Of a DNA stretch of 64,000 nt, positions 16,051 to 24,869 are shown one piece after another. The translations under genes were made by a program, and so were the position numbers. Every line of letters starts with the position of its first letter. Position 1 is the first letter of the stretch. The notes beneath the pieces are model-generated. The model did not search any database. It was not told the DNA's origin and worked only from the letters and a program-made list of their open reading frames with translations. Origin of the DNA: DAIDHZ01 sp035480255 (GTDB taxonomy: Bacteria > Chlamydiota > Chlamydiia > Chlamydiales > SM23-39); the NCBI GenBank assembly GCA_964630875.1, contig CAZVXF010000007.1, positions 1 through 64,000 on the forward strand, read 5' to 3'.

Positions 16051-16579
16051 ATTTTGTATAATGAAATAAGGCAGTAGAGCCGTATTTACGAGCGCTTTTT
16101 AGTGTTAAAAAAGGAATCTCTGGCTCTTTTTGTTTTTCGTAGCGAGCTTCAACAAATAAATTTCCGCTCATTGTAAGGAGTTTTGAGATTTGGTTAAGGA
16201 TTGGATAGATATTCATATCATAGGGTGGATCAATGTAAATGATGTCAAACGGCTTTACAGATGAGAATACCCGCATTGTTGCATCCATCGCCAACAGTGT
16301 TACGAAAGATTGAACTTCTAACAGTTCGATATTTTTTTTAATGGCAATGAGGGCTTGTTTGTTGCTTTCTACCAGTGTTACATGAGAAGCTCCACGGCTA
16401 AGCGCCTCAAATCCCATTGCTCCACTTCCTGCAAAAAGATCAAGAAATGTGGCGTTTTCGATTTCAGACTGACAAATATTGAAAACAGCCTCCCTCAACG
16501 CTGCTTGCGTAGGACGAGTCGTGTCAGTTTTGGGGGTATACAGGACTCTTCCCTTAAATTTCCCACCAATAATTCTCAT
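16049..16579 (-). CDS. rsmD: 16S rRNA (guanine(966)-N2)-methyltransferase RsmD
   Basis: 176 residues of a Rossmann-fold methyltransferase. It opens MRIIGGKFKGRVLYTP, the RsmD signature, followed by TRPTQAALREAVFNI, the AdoMet-binding loop LDLFAGSGAMGFEALSRG and the catalytic IYIDPPYD motif (N6/N2 amino-methylase type). It modifies 16S rRNA during 30S assembly. The start overlaps the stop of the upstream VWA gene by one base, so it is the last gene of a three-gene minus-strand unit. Confidence 0.92.
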   Translation of the reverse strand: MRIIGGKFKGRVLYTPKTDTTRPTQAALREAVFNICQSEIENATFLDLFAGSGAMGFEALSRGASHVTLVESNKQALIAIKKNIELLEVQSFVTLLAMDATMRVFSSVKPFDIIYIDPPYDMNIYPILNQISKLLTMSGNLFVEARYEKQKEPEIPFLTLKSARKYGSTALFHYTK

Positions 16580-18312
16580 TAGAAGTTCTCAAAAATGGAG
16601 GGGAGTTCGTATTGCTTAATAAGCGTTTGCGCTTCATTCAGACATTGAAGCCCTTTGCCTTCTAAATATTGCTGATAATAGTCAAAAGACTTTAGTTGAG
16701 CTAGTTCTGTAGCTAAAGAAGCGCTTCCCTTTTTGGCTTTGTTAAAACTGATATTTTTCTTAATATGAAGCCATTGATCATCTAAAGACGCTTGTACAAA
16801 TAATACAAAATCATCAAGCGTTTTTGTAGCCCCTAAAATGACATAGGGTTCTCCAGCATATAAATGGGGTGCGTGATTGGGTTTTGGGAACAGTTCAATA
16901 CTTGCATTGCCATAGCGTGGAATTGCTTTACAGGTGATATTTTTTGCTACAGGCGCATGCACGGTTTTCATGATTTTGAGGAGTTTTCTTTTTAAGCCAC
17001 GGTAAGTAGGCGACGAAAAGTTTTTCCCTCGATTCATATTAGAAATTGCATCGAGAATATCGACGTGGGCATCATCACTCATTCCGAGTGTGTATAAAGA
17101 TACTTTTCCTTGATTCATACGAGACCATTCACTGACTAAACCCTGAATGGCGCTTTGTTGGGATAAATTCTCACCATCTGTAATTAAGATCGCAGTATAG
17201 AGCTCATCATTTTTAGAGCTATGCGGGAGGGTTAAAAAGAGTGGTTTATTGAGATTTTTTTGAGAGAAAAAGCTTCCCAATTCTATTTTATTGATGAATT
17301 GATGCGCCTTACTGATCGATTCAGCGGTCATAGGAAGCATCGTTGGAGACAGTTTTTCGATTTTTTGATCAAAAACCAGGATATTGAATTGATCATTTTT
17401 ATTCAGTTCATCGATGGCTCTTCTGACAGCACTTTTAGTTGCGTTAAGCCTTTCCTTCTGAATGGAGTTGGATCGATCAATTAAAAAGAGATAATTTTGT
17501 TTTAATGGGGCCAATGGAAGATCTGGTTGAGGAATTAATGTGAGAGCAAATAAAAAACCATCATCAACTTCATAAAAAACAAGTTCTGATTCAAAAGCGT
17601 CTGAATAAGAAGCCGCGCGCAACTCCGAAAGCGTGGGAAGATTTTGAATTGCAGGGAATGTTGGCGTTGGAATGGAAGAAAATAGAAGTTTTTGATTGAC
17701 CCACGAAGGTGCAAAAACGGGTTGAGATTCTGGGATTGTGGAAGATGGTGCTGATATTCGTGCGTGGGGGAGAGTTTCTTGGACTTGAATTGTAAAATCT
17801 ATTGGATGCGCGCAGATTTGTGCAGGTACATTTTCTTGCGGGGGCAATATCAATTCTCTAGGAAGGTTTGTCAGAAGTGAAATTTGTTCTTCAAATCGGA
17901 TAACGGGGGGCTCAAATTTGATAGAAAGAGTATCTGAAAAATTTGGCGCTTCTAAACTCGAAGAATAGGTTGGTTTTTCAAGTGAATTGTGCGGCAAAGA
18001 AGTTTCAGTAAATAGAGGTTCTTCTGCAATCAGCGACGCTTGAGTTCCTGTAAAATTAGGGGTACTCACTGCGCCCTTTTCAGTGTTAATGAATGCATCT
18101 TTTAAGATTTGATCCTTCTCCATTTTTTCTAAAGCTTCAGTCCAATCAACTGGACTTGTTTCCAGTTTAGGAGCAGAAGAAAACCATAAAGTTTGACGCT
18201 GTAAAAAATGCATTTCAGCCAAATGCATTGCGAGCGATAAAAAAACGGAGAAGAAAAGAAGCTTTTTATGATAGTAGCTTAAAGAATGAGTAGGGCTTAA
18301 GGATTGAGACAT
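16579..18312 (-). CDS. Membrane-anchored von Willebrand factor A domain protein
   Basis: 577 residues. A transmembrane helix near residues 17-30 is followed by a long low-complexity Pro/Ser/Thr linker to about residue 240. A VWA domain follows: YLFLIDRSNSIQKERLNATKSAV carries a MIDAS-type D-x-S-N-S loop (D-R-S-N-S), then NDQFNILVFDQKIE, and AILITDGENL gives the later MIDAS Asp. The C-terminal region is beta-rich and unassigned. It overlaps the TPR gene upstream by 16 bases. A membrane VWA protein paired with a TPR protein recalls Bat (aerotolerance) clusters, but the fit is only general. Probably metal-dependent adhesion or complex assembly at the envelope. Confidence 0.75.
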   Translation of the reverse strand: MSQSLSPTHSLSYYHKKLLFFSVFLSLAMHLAEMHFLQRQTLWFSSAPKLETSPVDWTEALEKMEKDQILKDAFINTEKGAVSTPNFTGTQASLIAEEPLFTETSLPHNSLEKPTYSSSLEAPNFSDTLSIKFEPPVIRFEEQISLLTNLPRELILPPQENVPAQICAHPIDFTIQVQETLPHARISAPSSTIPESQPVFAPSWVNQKLLFSSIPTPTFPAIQNLPTLSELRAASYSDAFESELVFYEVDDGFLFALTLIPQPDLPLAPLKQNYLFLIDRSNSIQKERLNATKSAVRRAIDELNKNDQFNILVFDQKIEKLSPTMLPMTAESISKAHQFINKIELGSFFSQKNLNKPLFLTLPHSSKNDELYTAILITDGENLSQQSAIQGLVSEWSRMNQGKVSLYTLGMSDDAHVDILDAISNMNRGKNFSSPTYRGLKRKLLKIMKTVHAPVAKNITCKAIPRYGNASIELFPKPNHAPHLYAGEPYVILGATKTLDDFVLFVQASLDDQWLHIKKNISFNKAKKGSASLATELAQLKSFDYYQQYLEGKGLQCLNEAQTLIKQYELPSIFENF

Positions 18313-20657
18313 TGATTTGCTCGCTCTACTAAGGCCGGATGAGCCTTTTCTTCTACAATCCTTAACAAAATGTCTTTTGCTTTTGCTTGCAACTCTTTTT
18401 GTTCTTCAGGTTCCAAAAGACTTTCTGTTTCAAAAATCTCCGCTTCTAAAAATTTCATATAAGCTTGGTAAACCGCATCTTGATCAGGTCGTGCAAGCCT
18501 TGCTGCATGATAATCCTTCGATAGAAGATCTTCCGTATTTTCAAAATCCTCTTTGATTTTTTTCAAAAGGGCGATTTTTTTTGCTAGATCTCCATCATGT
18601 CGTTGTGTTTGCAAAGCGACGTAATCTAATGCTGCTTCTAAATAAAGAGGTTCGTTAGAAATATTTTTTTGAAGGATGAGATTTTTATACTGGCTTAAGA
18701 GGCCCTCGCTGAGTGCTTGTAAGCGCATACTTTGTAGACAAGCAGAAGCGCCAACATAGGTTTTCAAACTAGATGAGTCTTGGCATACTTTAGCAAAGAG
18801 TTTTTGAGCTTCTTCGATTTTGCCTTGCTTTGCGTAAATTTCCCCTAAAAGAAGAGATGCGTCATCGAGTTCAGAAATTCCTTCTAAAAGAACAGCGGCT
18901 TCCTCTTCACGGTGATTTTGATGATAAATTTTGCTCAAAGCTAGAACCGCTTCTGGTTTCTTGTCAGTCATCGATTCAAGCACGATCGTTGCATCGACTG
19001 TATTTCCTTGGGTAATAAAGTGCTGCGCGAGCCAAAAAAGGTTATCTGAAGAGATCGGTAGATTTGCCTTCAACGCAGAAAAAAGATGAAAAGCAGCTTT
19101 TTCATGATCAGAAAGCAATAAATACGCATTGAAAAGAGTGGAATGTATTGTATTGGAGGTTGTTTTTTCCCCATACAAACAAAAATGATTGAGGTCTTGA
19201 AATCCATCTCGATAGCAAAGAGCTGACATGAGATACAGATCATTCAAGATGTCAGGATCTGACTCATTTTCAATTTGGTGGAGTAGAAGTGGGAGGGCTT
19301 CTTGATATTCGTGCAAATTAAAATACGTTTTTGCAAGAAGATAATTAAAAGTTGGATCTTTCAATTCTCTTAAATCATTGATTAATTGGTGTTTCCCTTC
19401 AATGCTTGTATTCGCGATCATGGAAACAGCATGGCTGAAATATTTTTTTGCAAGAGAGTTAGAGGGATCAAGCGAAAGGCATAGGAGTGCGTATTCTCTT
19501 GCTTTCTCATAATCATTCAATTGATTGCAAAGATAGGTCAGCTCTAAAAGAACTGCTTCTGTTTCTGGAAGGGATTTAAGAATTTGTCTTGCAATATCGA
19601 ACTGATTTATATCTCTAAATATCAGTGCTTTAGAAAATTTCCCTTTCGAGATGCCATCATCTTCTGGGTAAAAAAGTGCAATTTTTTGGATGCTATTTTC
19701 GATTGCGTCTAAGTCTTTGTTTTGAATGGCACATTCAAGAAGTGTCAGCAAAGCAGAATGAAGATTGTCGCTGATTGCTGTTTGTTCAGAAATATATTTC
19801 TCGAATTCAACACTTGCCTCTGAATATTGACGCATTGCAAACAAGCTTCGCCCGAAAAATAAGTGGGCCATTGGAATTTGCGTTCGAGAAATCGCGCATA
19901 GTGTAGTTTCTTTATTATGAATGATTTCTTCATACTTTTGAAGATCAAAAGAGAGTACAAGACAATTATATGCAGATTCTGGTTTAGCATTTTTAATGCT
20001 ATCAAATGTTTTTAAAGAAAGTTCTTTGTCATATTCTGCTTGGATGAGTGCTGCTTGAAAAAGCATCTCATCTGAACCAAGCTCGAGATAAATCTCCGCT
20101 GCTTTTGGAAAGTTTTTTTGCATGCATAAGAGATGAGCGTAGGGTGCAGCAATTTGTGCTTTTAATGGACTGGTCAATAGCTTTTCAAAATAGGGTGTTG
20201 CGCGATTGAAGAGACTTTCTTTTTCGTTAGAGACAAGACACTGTTGATATAAAGAAATAGCGAGATAATAAGTAACCTGTAAATCTTCTTTAGAGAGTAA
20301 AAACTGTTCGCATTCATCTGCGATATTCTCATACTTTTTCAATGCATATAGACATTGGAGCTTATGAGGGAAAATGCGTTCAATCACTGTTGGGCTTGTG
20401 ATTTTCTCATAGGAAGCAAGCGCTTTTAAATAATCTTTTTCTTTCAAAAAAAGATCTCCGATTGCTGAACTTAAAGAATCATAGGATGAACTATTCGGAT
20501 AGAGACTGATAAACTCTTGAATTTGGTTTTTCGCGATTTCAAATTCTCCTTCTTCCCAAAAATCGGCAATACGATTGAGGAAAAGGGCTTCATCTTCCCT
20601 GGCATTTCCAAACAATAGAAGAGGGCAAAGACATAAAAGTATATAGCGCATATGCAT
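18297..20657 (-). CDS. Exported TPR-repeat protein
   Basis: 786 residues with an N-terminal signal segment (MRYILLCLCPLLLFGNA). The rest is helical repeats of TPR type throughout, for example FLKEKDYLKALASYEKI, QYSEASVEFEKYI, EYQEALPLLLHQIE and QGKIEEAQKLFAKV. It would be a periplasmic or membrane-facing scaffold. It shares an operon with the VWA protein, overlapping it by 16 bases, which suggests a working pair. Two start codons (20657 and 20651) are both possible; the second gives a cleaner signal. No catalytic motif is seen. Confidence 0.8.
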   Translation of the reverse strand: MHMRYILLCLCPLLLFGNAREDEALFLNRIADFWEEGEFEIAKNQIQEFISLYPNSSSYDSLSSAIGDLFLKEKDYLKALASYEKITSPTVIERIFPHKLQCLYALKKYENIADECEQFLLSKEDLQVTYYLAISLYQQCLVSNEKESLFNRATPYFEKLLTSPLKAQIAAPYAHLLCMQKNFPKAAEIYLELGSDEMLFQAALIQAEYDKELSLKTFDSIKNAKPESAYNCLVLSFDLQKYEEIIHNKETTLCAISRTQIPMAHLFFGRSLFAMRQYSEASVEFEKYISEQTAISDNLHSALLTLLECAIQNKDLDAIENSIQKIALFYPEDDGISKGKFSKALIFRDINQFDIARQILKSLPETEAVLLELTYLCNQLNDYEKAREYALLCLSLDPSNSLAKKYFSHAVSMIANTSIEGKHQLINDLRELKDPTFNYLLAKTYFNLHEYQEALPLLLHQIENESDPDILNDLYLMSALCYRDGFQDLNHFCLYGEKTTSNTIHSTLFNAYLLLSDHEKAAFHLFSALKANLPISSDNLFWLAQHFITQGNTVDATIVLESMTDKKPEAVLALSKIYHQNHREEEAAVLLEGISELDDASLLLGEIYAKQGKIEEAQKLFAKVCQDSSSLKTYVGASACLQSMRLQALSEGLLSQYKNLILQKNISNEPLYLEAALDYVALQTQRHDGDLAKKIALLKKIKEDFENTEDLLSKDYHAARLARPDQDAVYQAYMKFLEAEIFETESLLEPEEQKELQAKAKDILLRIVEEKAHPALVERANQCLNP

Positions 20658-20739
20658 TCCTCAATCAACTATAGCAGTTCTCATCAGATGTGTCTATAGG
20701 CCCTTCCTTTTTTTTGATTAAAAAGTTATCATTCACGAT

Positions 20740-21672
20740 ATGGCGATTCTTCTGATGATCATTGCAGCTTCCTGCGTCGCGCTTTCCAATCTTTTTATGA
20801 GAAAAAGTATTGATGAAGGGGGAACGACGAAAGGCTTTTTAGTTTTTCAGATGGCAATGGCGTTCATCGTCGCACTTCTGCTCAATCCGATCAAAGTGGG
20901 AAATTATTCGATCAATGGTCCGATTGTTATATTCGGCCTTGTTGCGGGAGCCATTCTTTCTTTTATGCTTTTTTTTCTAGGTCGTAGTTTAGAAAAAGGA
21001 CCTGCTGGTTTCACATTTTCTATATTGAACGCAGCCACTGTCATGCCGGGAATCGTCATGGCTTCTTTATTTGGAGTTCTATATGGATTTCCCTATACAG
21101 CATGGCATGCAGTTGGTTCTGTAATTGTTTTATTTGGACTATTTCTTGCAGGAAAAGGATTGCAAGTGTGGCAGGATCGTAAGAAATGGATGGTCTTTGT
21201 TTTTGCAATGTTTTCTTTACACATATTGATTCTTGTATTGTTCCAATGGCGGGCTTTATTATTGAATCTTCCTGATCCACAAGAAATCAGTGCTTTTTTT
21301 AGCGCAGAACAGATTAAAAGCCAGTGGTTTTCTCCAATGATGTTCCTCGCTGCATTTCTCATCCAGTTTCTCTTCTTTGTTTATTATGAACGAAGAATGC
21401 CTCGAACCAAGGAAGCGCTTTTTGGCGTCATTGGCGGGGTAATGAATGGTCTTTGCACCTATTTTATGATTTGGTCAACGGAAGTTGCAGGCCCTTTAGA
21501 AAATGCAATCATTTATCCCATCTTTTCTGTGATGGGTATTTTCCTCTCTAATCTTTGGAGTCAAAAACTCTATCAAGAAAAAGTAGACTGGAAAGCCTGT
21601 CAATTCTGTACAGCAGGCCTTGTGATCGGCACAGTGAATTGGAAAGCGGTTGCAACTTTCATCGGCTTTTAA
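20740..21672 (+). CDS. EamA/DMT-type membrane transporter
   Basis: 310 residues with about ten hydrophobic helices in two halves, the layout of the drug/metabolite transporter superfamily. The first helix starts right at the N-terminus (ILLMIIAASCVALSNLFMRKS). AGAILSFMLFFLGRSLEKGPAGFTFSILNAATVMPGIV shows the characteristic end-of-half-repeat pattern, and ENAIIYPIFSVMGIFLSNL its counterpart in the second half. The substrate cannot be told; chlamydial relatives include nucleotide, amino-acid and cofactor carriers. It is divergent from the TPR gene with an 82-base spacer and convergent with the next gene. Confidence 0.75.
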   Translation: MAILLMIIAASCVALSNLFMRKSIDEGGTTKGFLVFQMAMAFIVALLLNPIKVGNYSINGPIVIFGLVAGAILSFMLFFLGRSLEKGPAGFTFSILNAATVMPGIVMASLFGVLYGFPYTAWHAVGSVIVLFGLFLAGKGLQVWQDRKKWMVFVFAMFSLHILILVLFQWRALLLNLPDPQEISAFFSAEQIKSQWFSPMMFLAAFLIQFLFFVYYERRMPRTKEALFGVIGGVMNGLCTYFMIWSTEVAGPLENAIIYPIFSVMGIFLSNLWSQKLYQEKVDWKACQFCTAGLVIGTVNWKAVATFIGF

Positions 21673-21682
21673 AAAATCAGTA

Positions 21683-22645
21683 TTAGATGTTTCCGTAAGA
21701 GGCGATCAATTCTTCAGCTTTTTTGAAGTTGGTCTTCTTCAGCTCTTCATAGATCGAGAGGCCTTTAGCATTCAAGCCTTGGGCAAAGTAAAGAGTTCCC
21801 AAACGATAGAGGATTTCTTTATCATGGGGTCGTAATTTCTGAAGGATTTCTATTTCTTTTGTTTCTTCTGCCTGGAGGCCTAAATCTTTAAATCCTAAGG
21901 CCATTTGTTCGTGAACCCAAGGATCATCAGATGCGTAATGATGGATGATTTTGAATTCTTCAATGGCCAGTTTTGAATAATTTTTGGATTTCTCCTCAAA
22001 TCTGGACTGAAGTTTTTTGAGATCACTGATTCTTGGATGTTGGGGGTTTTGAATCGGTTGTCGATAGAGTTTAGAAAGTGCGACGTACGTGCTGCCAAGG
22101 GACGCATGCACTTCAATATCTGTGGGGCTGATTCGTATTTGCTGGATATGCTCATCGATTGCAGCCAGTAAAAGCATCTGCTTTGTTTTGAATACATCTT
22201 CCCAATAGCAAAAAGCTGAAAAACGAGAAATCATCGGCGAGGAAACTTTATAAAAACCCCACTCAAAATCTTCTAAATAAGAAGAAAAGCGGACCAGTTC
22301 TTCAGCGACAGAAAGATGCTGGTGATCCAAGCTTATCTTGCAGGAATGTAAGAATTCTGTCGTCAGAGTCTTTAATTCTTCTGGGTTTCTTGCTTGATAG
22401 TAAAAAAGGAGAACAAAATAGGTAAAACAAGTAGCCACAAAAAGACTTACGAAAATTGCGAGAAAAAGTGCCTGACTGAAGATGAGACCAGCAATGACCT
22501 CTGAAAATAAAATTGTTCCAAAAAGGAGATGCAGGTGAGTCGTGGAGCTGGCCGTTTTGCGAAACTTTTTTAGAGCTTCCTTGTAGAGGTTCGTTTGGAT
22601 GAGTCGAGGTTGAGTTGTGAATTCATTTTCAAGTAGCGTAGCCAT
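21683..22645 (-). CDS. Two-helix membrane protein with C-terminal TPR-like domain
   Basis: 320 residues that I do not recognise by family name. Residues about 37-90 form a membrane hairpin (HLHLLFGTILFSEVIAGLIFSQALFLAIFVSLFVATCFTYFVLLFYY). The rest is cytosolic helical sequence, ending in TPR-type repeats (PHDKEILYRLGTLYFAQGLNAKGLSIYEEL). Such layouts often recruit partners to a membrane. It stands alone between a convergent transporter and the lipoprotein gene upstream, with a 36-base gap. Confidence 0.6.
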   Translation of the reverse strand: MATLLENEFTTQPRLIQTNLYKEALKKFRKTASSTTHLHLLFGTILFSEVIAGLIFSQALFLAIFVSLFVATCFTYFVLLFYYQARNPEELKTLTTEFLHSCKISLDHQHLSVAEELVRFSSYLEDFEWGFYKVSSPMISRFSAFCYWEDVFKTKQMLLLAAIDEHIQQIRISPTDIEVHASLGSTYVALSKLYRQPIQNPQHPRISDLKKLQSRFEEKSKNYSKLAIEEFKIIHHYASDDPWVHEQMALGFKDLGLQAEETKEIEILQKLRPHDKEILYRLGTLYFAQGLNAKGLSIYEELKKTNFKKAEELIASYGNI

Positions 22646-22681
22646 ACTTCAATTGTCAAGATTTACAACGTTTTCTGTCAA

Positions 22682-23119
22682 TTATTCTCGATTCTTATTG
22701 AGCATGAATTGGATTACTTGCTGACTTACGCCCGCATCTCTTAATCTTCGTGCTTGCGCTTGGGTCAAATTATAAATCGTCTGCTTTTCTTGAATATAGC
22801 GAATGATCGTATCGTCGCTCACGCCACTCTGACTCAACTTTATGATGTCGTTGATTGTCAAAGGCTCACCACGATCCATTCTGTCAATGGTACGAGGGCT
22901 GCTTTGTTGCATGATTTTACGATCTTGCTCATCAAGAATTACGCCGAGAATGCTGCCAGTCACAAGACCAATTGCGCTTCCAATGAGGGCTCCCTCGCCT
23001 CCCCATTTGATCCCGCCGATCGTAGCGGCAAGTGTTGTTCCTGAAATCAAACCGGTGCCCGTGTTGCTTGCGCAACCAGTAAGAAGAGCGAGTGTGCAAA
23101 GAGTTGTAAAGAATTTCAT
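22682..23119 (-). CDS. Glycine-zipper lipoprotein
   Basis: 145 residues. The signal peptide ends in a lipobox, LLTGC, so Cys16 should be lipidated. A glycine-zipper stretch follows (GTTLAATIGGIKWGGEGALIGSAIGLVTGSILGVILD), as in small outer-membrane lipoproteins that insert into or bridge membranes. The C-terminal part has two short helix-turn units (TINDIIKLSQSGVSDDTIIRYI and LTQAQARRLRDAGVSQQVIQFML) that look like an internal duplication. It lies 17 bases downstream of recJ in the same direction. Confidence 0.8.
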   Translation of the reverse strand: MKFFTTLCTLALLTGCASNTGTGLISGTTLAATIGGIKWGGEGALIGSAIGLVTGSILGVILDEQDRKIMQQSSPRTIDRMDRGEPLTINDIIKLSQSGVSDDTIIRYIQEKQTIYNLTQAQARRLRDAGVSQQVIQFMLNKNRE

Positions 23120-23136
23120 CAGTATACCTATAATTC

Positions 23137-24867
23137 CTAATTATTCGATTCACCTATTAATTGGAAGTCCTTAATTTGAAGTTGAATGCTGTGTTTATGG
23201 AGAAAAGTATTTACATGCGGAGTGAATGCTATTCTTAAGGAGAGTTTTTTTTCTCGAAGCTCGTGTTTTCTAGCCCCAAGACCAAACGCCATTCCCTCTA
23301 GCTCTCTTCCATTTTGTTCAAAGAATAGCTTTAAATGGAATTGCCCGATCGCTTTGGGAGGTCGTGTTTGTACACAATCGCAATAGAGTATTGGATGAGG
23401 ATTTTCATTGCCAAATGGTTCGAGAAGATTCAAGGATTCAATGAAGTCAAATGTTAGATCTTCAAAAGTGACTTTGGCATCTAAATGGAGTTTAGATTGA
23501 ATGTCTTGTTCTTTGAGTGCGCTGTTTGCCGATTCGAGAAATCGTTTTTTAAAGAGTGGAATGTTTTCTTCTTTAATTGTGAGCCCTGCTGCAAAATCAT
23601 GACCTCCAAAATTGATCAGAAGATCTTGGTTTTGACTCAACACAGGGAGAAGGGGAAATTCAGGAGTTGTGCGCAAAGATCCTTTTCCAACCCCTTGTTC
23701 TAAGGATAATATTAAAGTAGGGCGGTTCATTTGTTTTGCGATCCGCGCAGCTAAGATCGCGATGATTCCTGGATGCCACTTATCTGACTGAAGAACAATT
23801 GCTTTTTCATTCAAAATTTCAGGGAATTGACACAGCATCTCTTCAATATCTAAGGCCGCTTCTCTTTCGATTCTTTGTCGTTTTAAATTATTGAGATCTA
23901 ATTCAATACAAAGTTTTTCAGCTTGTAGAGGATCATGCAACAGAAGGAGCTCTACACCTTTTATTGGGTCCGCAATCCTTCCGAGACTGTTCAGACGAGG
24001 AGCGATTTTAGATGCAATATCATTCGGCGTGAGTTTCCCTTCTTCTAATTCACTGGTCACAAAAAGTTGTGCAAGACCTGTCCTGTCCATCTTACTCAAT
24101 TGTTTGAGTCCATAACGGACAAGAATGCGATTTTCTCCCTTTAAAGCTCCCATATCGGCAATCGTCCCAAGAGCGACTAAGTCCAGATATTTTTTCAGAT
24201 CAATGTCGGATGGGTTGATTTTCCCCTGCTCAATGAGAATGTTTGTGAGTGCATGGGCGAGTTTGAAAGCGACGCCGACGCCGGTGAGTTCACGATTTGG
24301 ATAGGTACTATTGATCAGCTTTGGATTTAAAGTTGCAACACAGTGAGGGATTTTTGATGTAGGTTCATGGTGGTCTGTCACAATCACATCGATTCCGAAA
24401 GAGACCAATTCTTGAATTTCTTTGGCTGCCGTAATTCCACAATCAACCGTGACCAAAAGAGTACAACAATGTTTTGTCGCAACTTCCAGTGCATTCCCAA
24501 TCATGCTCTTTTTCAAAGAAATGCGATCGGGAATATCAAAAAATACATGTCCGCCAACATTCCTTAAAAATTCGGTGAGAAGGGCTGCTGCAGATATCCC
24601 ATCCACATCGTTATCGCCATAAATCAGGATATTCTCTGTGTTGTCGAGTGCTTTTAGAATTCTTTGGACAGCAACATCCATATCCGCAAGCAAATCTGGA
24701 TCATATAGATTTGGCAATTTCGCATAGAGAAATTGATGAATCAGAGAGAGGTCAGTAAAACCTCTCGATATAAGAATTTGAGCAATCACAGGATGCATGT
24801 GAAATTCATCCACAATCGAGCGGTGGATCTGCTCGTTTCTTTCCGGGTAGATCCACTGATCACTCAT
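23137..24867 (-). CDS. recJ: Single-stranded-DNA exonuclease RecJ
   Basis: 576 residues, typical length. It contains the DHH phosphoesterase motifs: LIYGDNDVDGISAAALL (motif I), VTVDCGIT, VTDHHEP (the DHH motif) and the DHHA1 GGHDFAAGLTI stretch near residue 425. RecJ degrades 5' single-strand ends in repair and recombination and needs Mn or Mg held by these Asp and His residues; all are present. It is 2 bases from the secDF stop, so it is co-transcribed. The secDF-recJ neighbourhood is, as I recall, conserved in chlamydiae. Confidence 0.95.
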   Translation of the reverse strand: MSDQWIYPERNEQIHRSIVDEFHMHPVIAQILISRGFTDLSLIHQFLYAKLPNLYDPDLLADMDVAVQRILKALDNTENILIYGDNDVDGISAAALLTEFLRNVGGHVFFDIPDRISLKKSMIGNALEVATKHCCTLLVTVDCGITAAKEIQELVSFGIDVIVTDHHEPTSKIPHCVATLNPKLINSTYPNRELTGVGVAFKLAHALTNILIEQGKINPSDIDLKKYLDLVALGTIADMGALKGENRILVRYGLKQLSKMDRTGLAQLFVTSELEEGKLTPNDIASKIAPRLNSLGRIADPIKGVELLLLHDPLQAEKLCIELDLNNLKRQRIEREAALDIEEMLCQFPEILNEKAIVLQSDKWHPGIIAILAARIAKQMNRPTLILSLEQGVGKGSLRTTPEFPLLPVLSQNQDLLINFGGHDFAAGLTIKEENIPLFKKRFLESANSALKEQDIQSKLHLDAKVTFEDLTFDFIESLNLLEPFGNENPHPILYCDCVQTRPPKAIGQFHLKLFFEQNGRELEGMAFGLGARKHELREKKLSLRIAFTPHVNTFLHKHSIQLQIKDFQLIGESNN

Positions 24868-24869
24868 TG

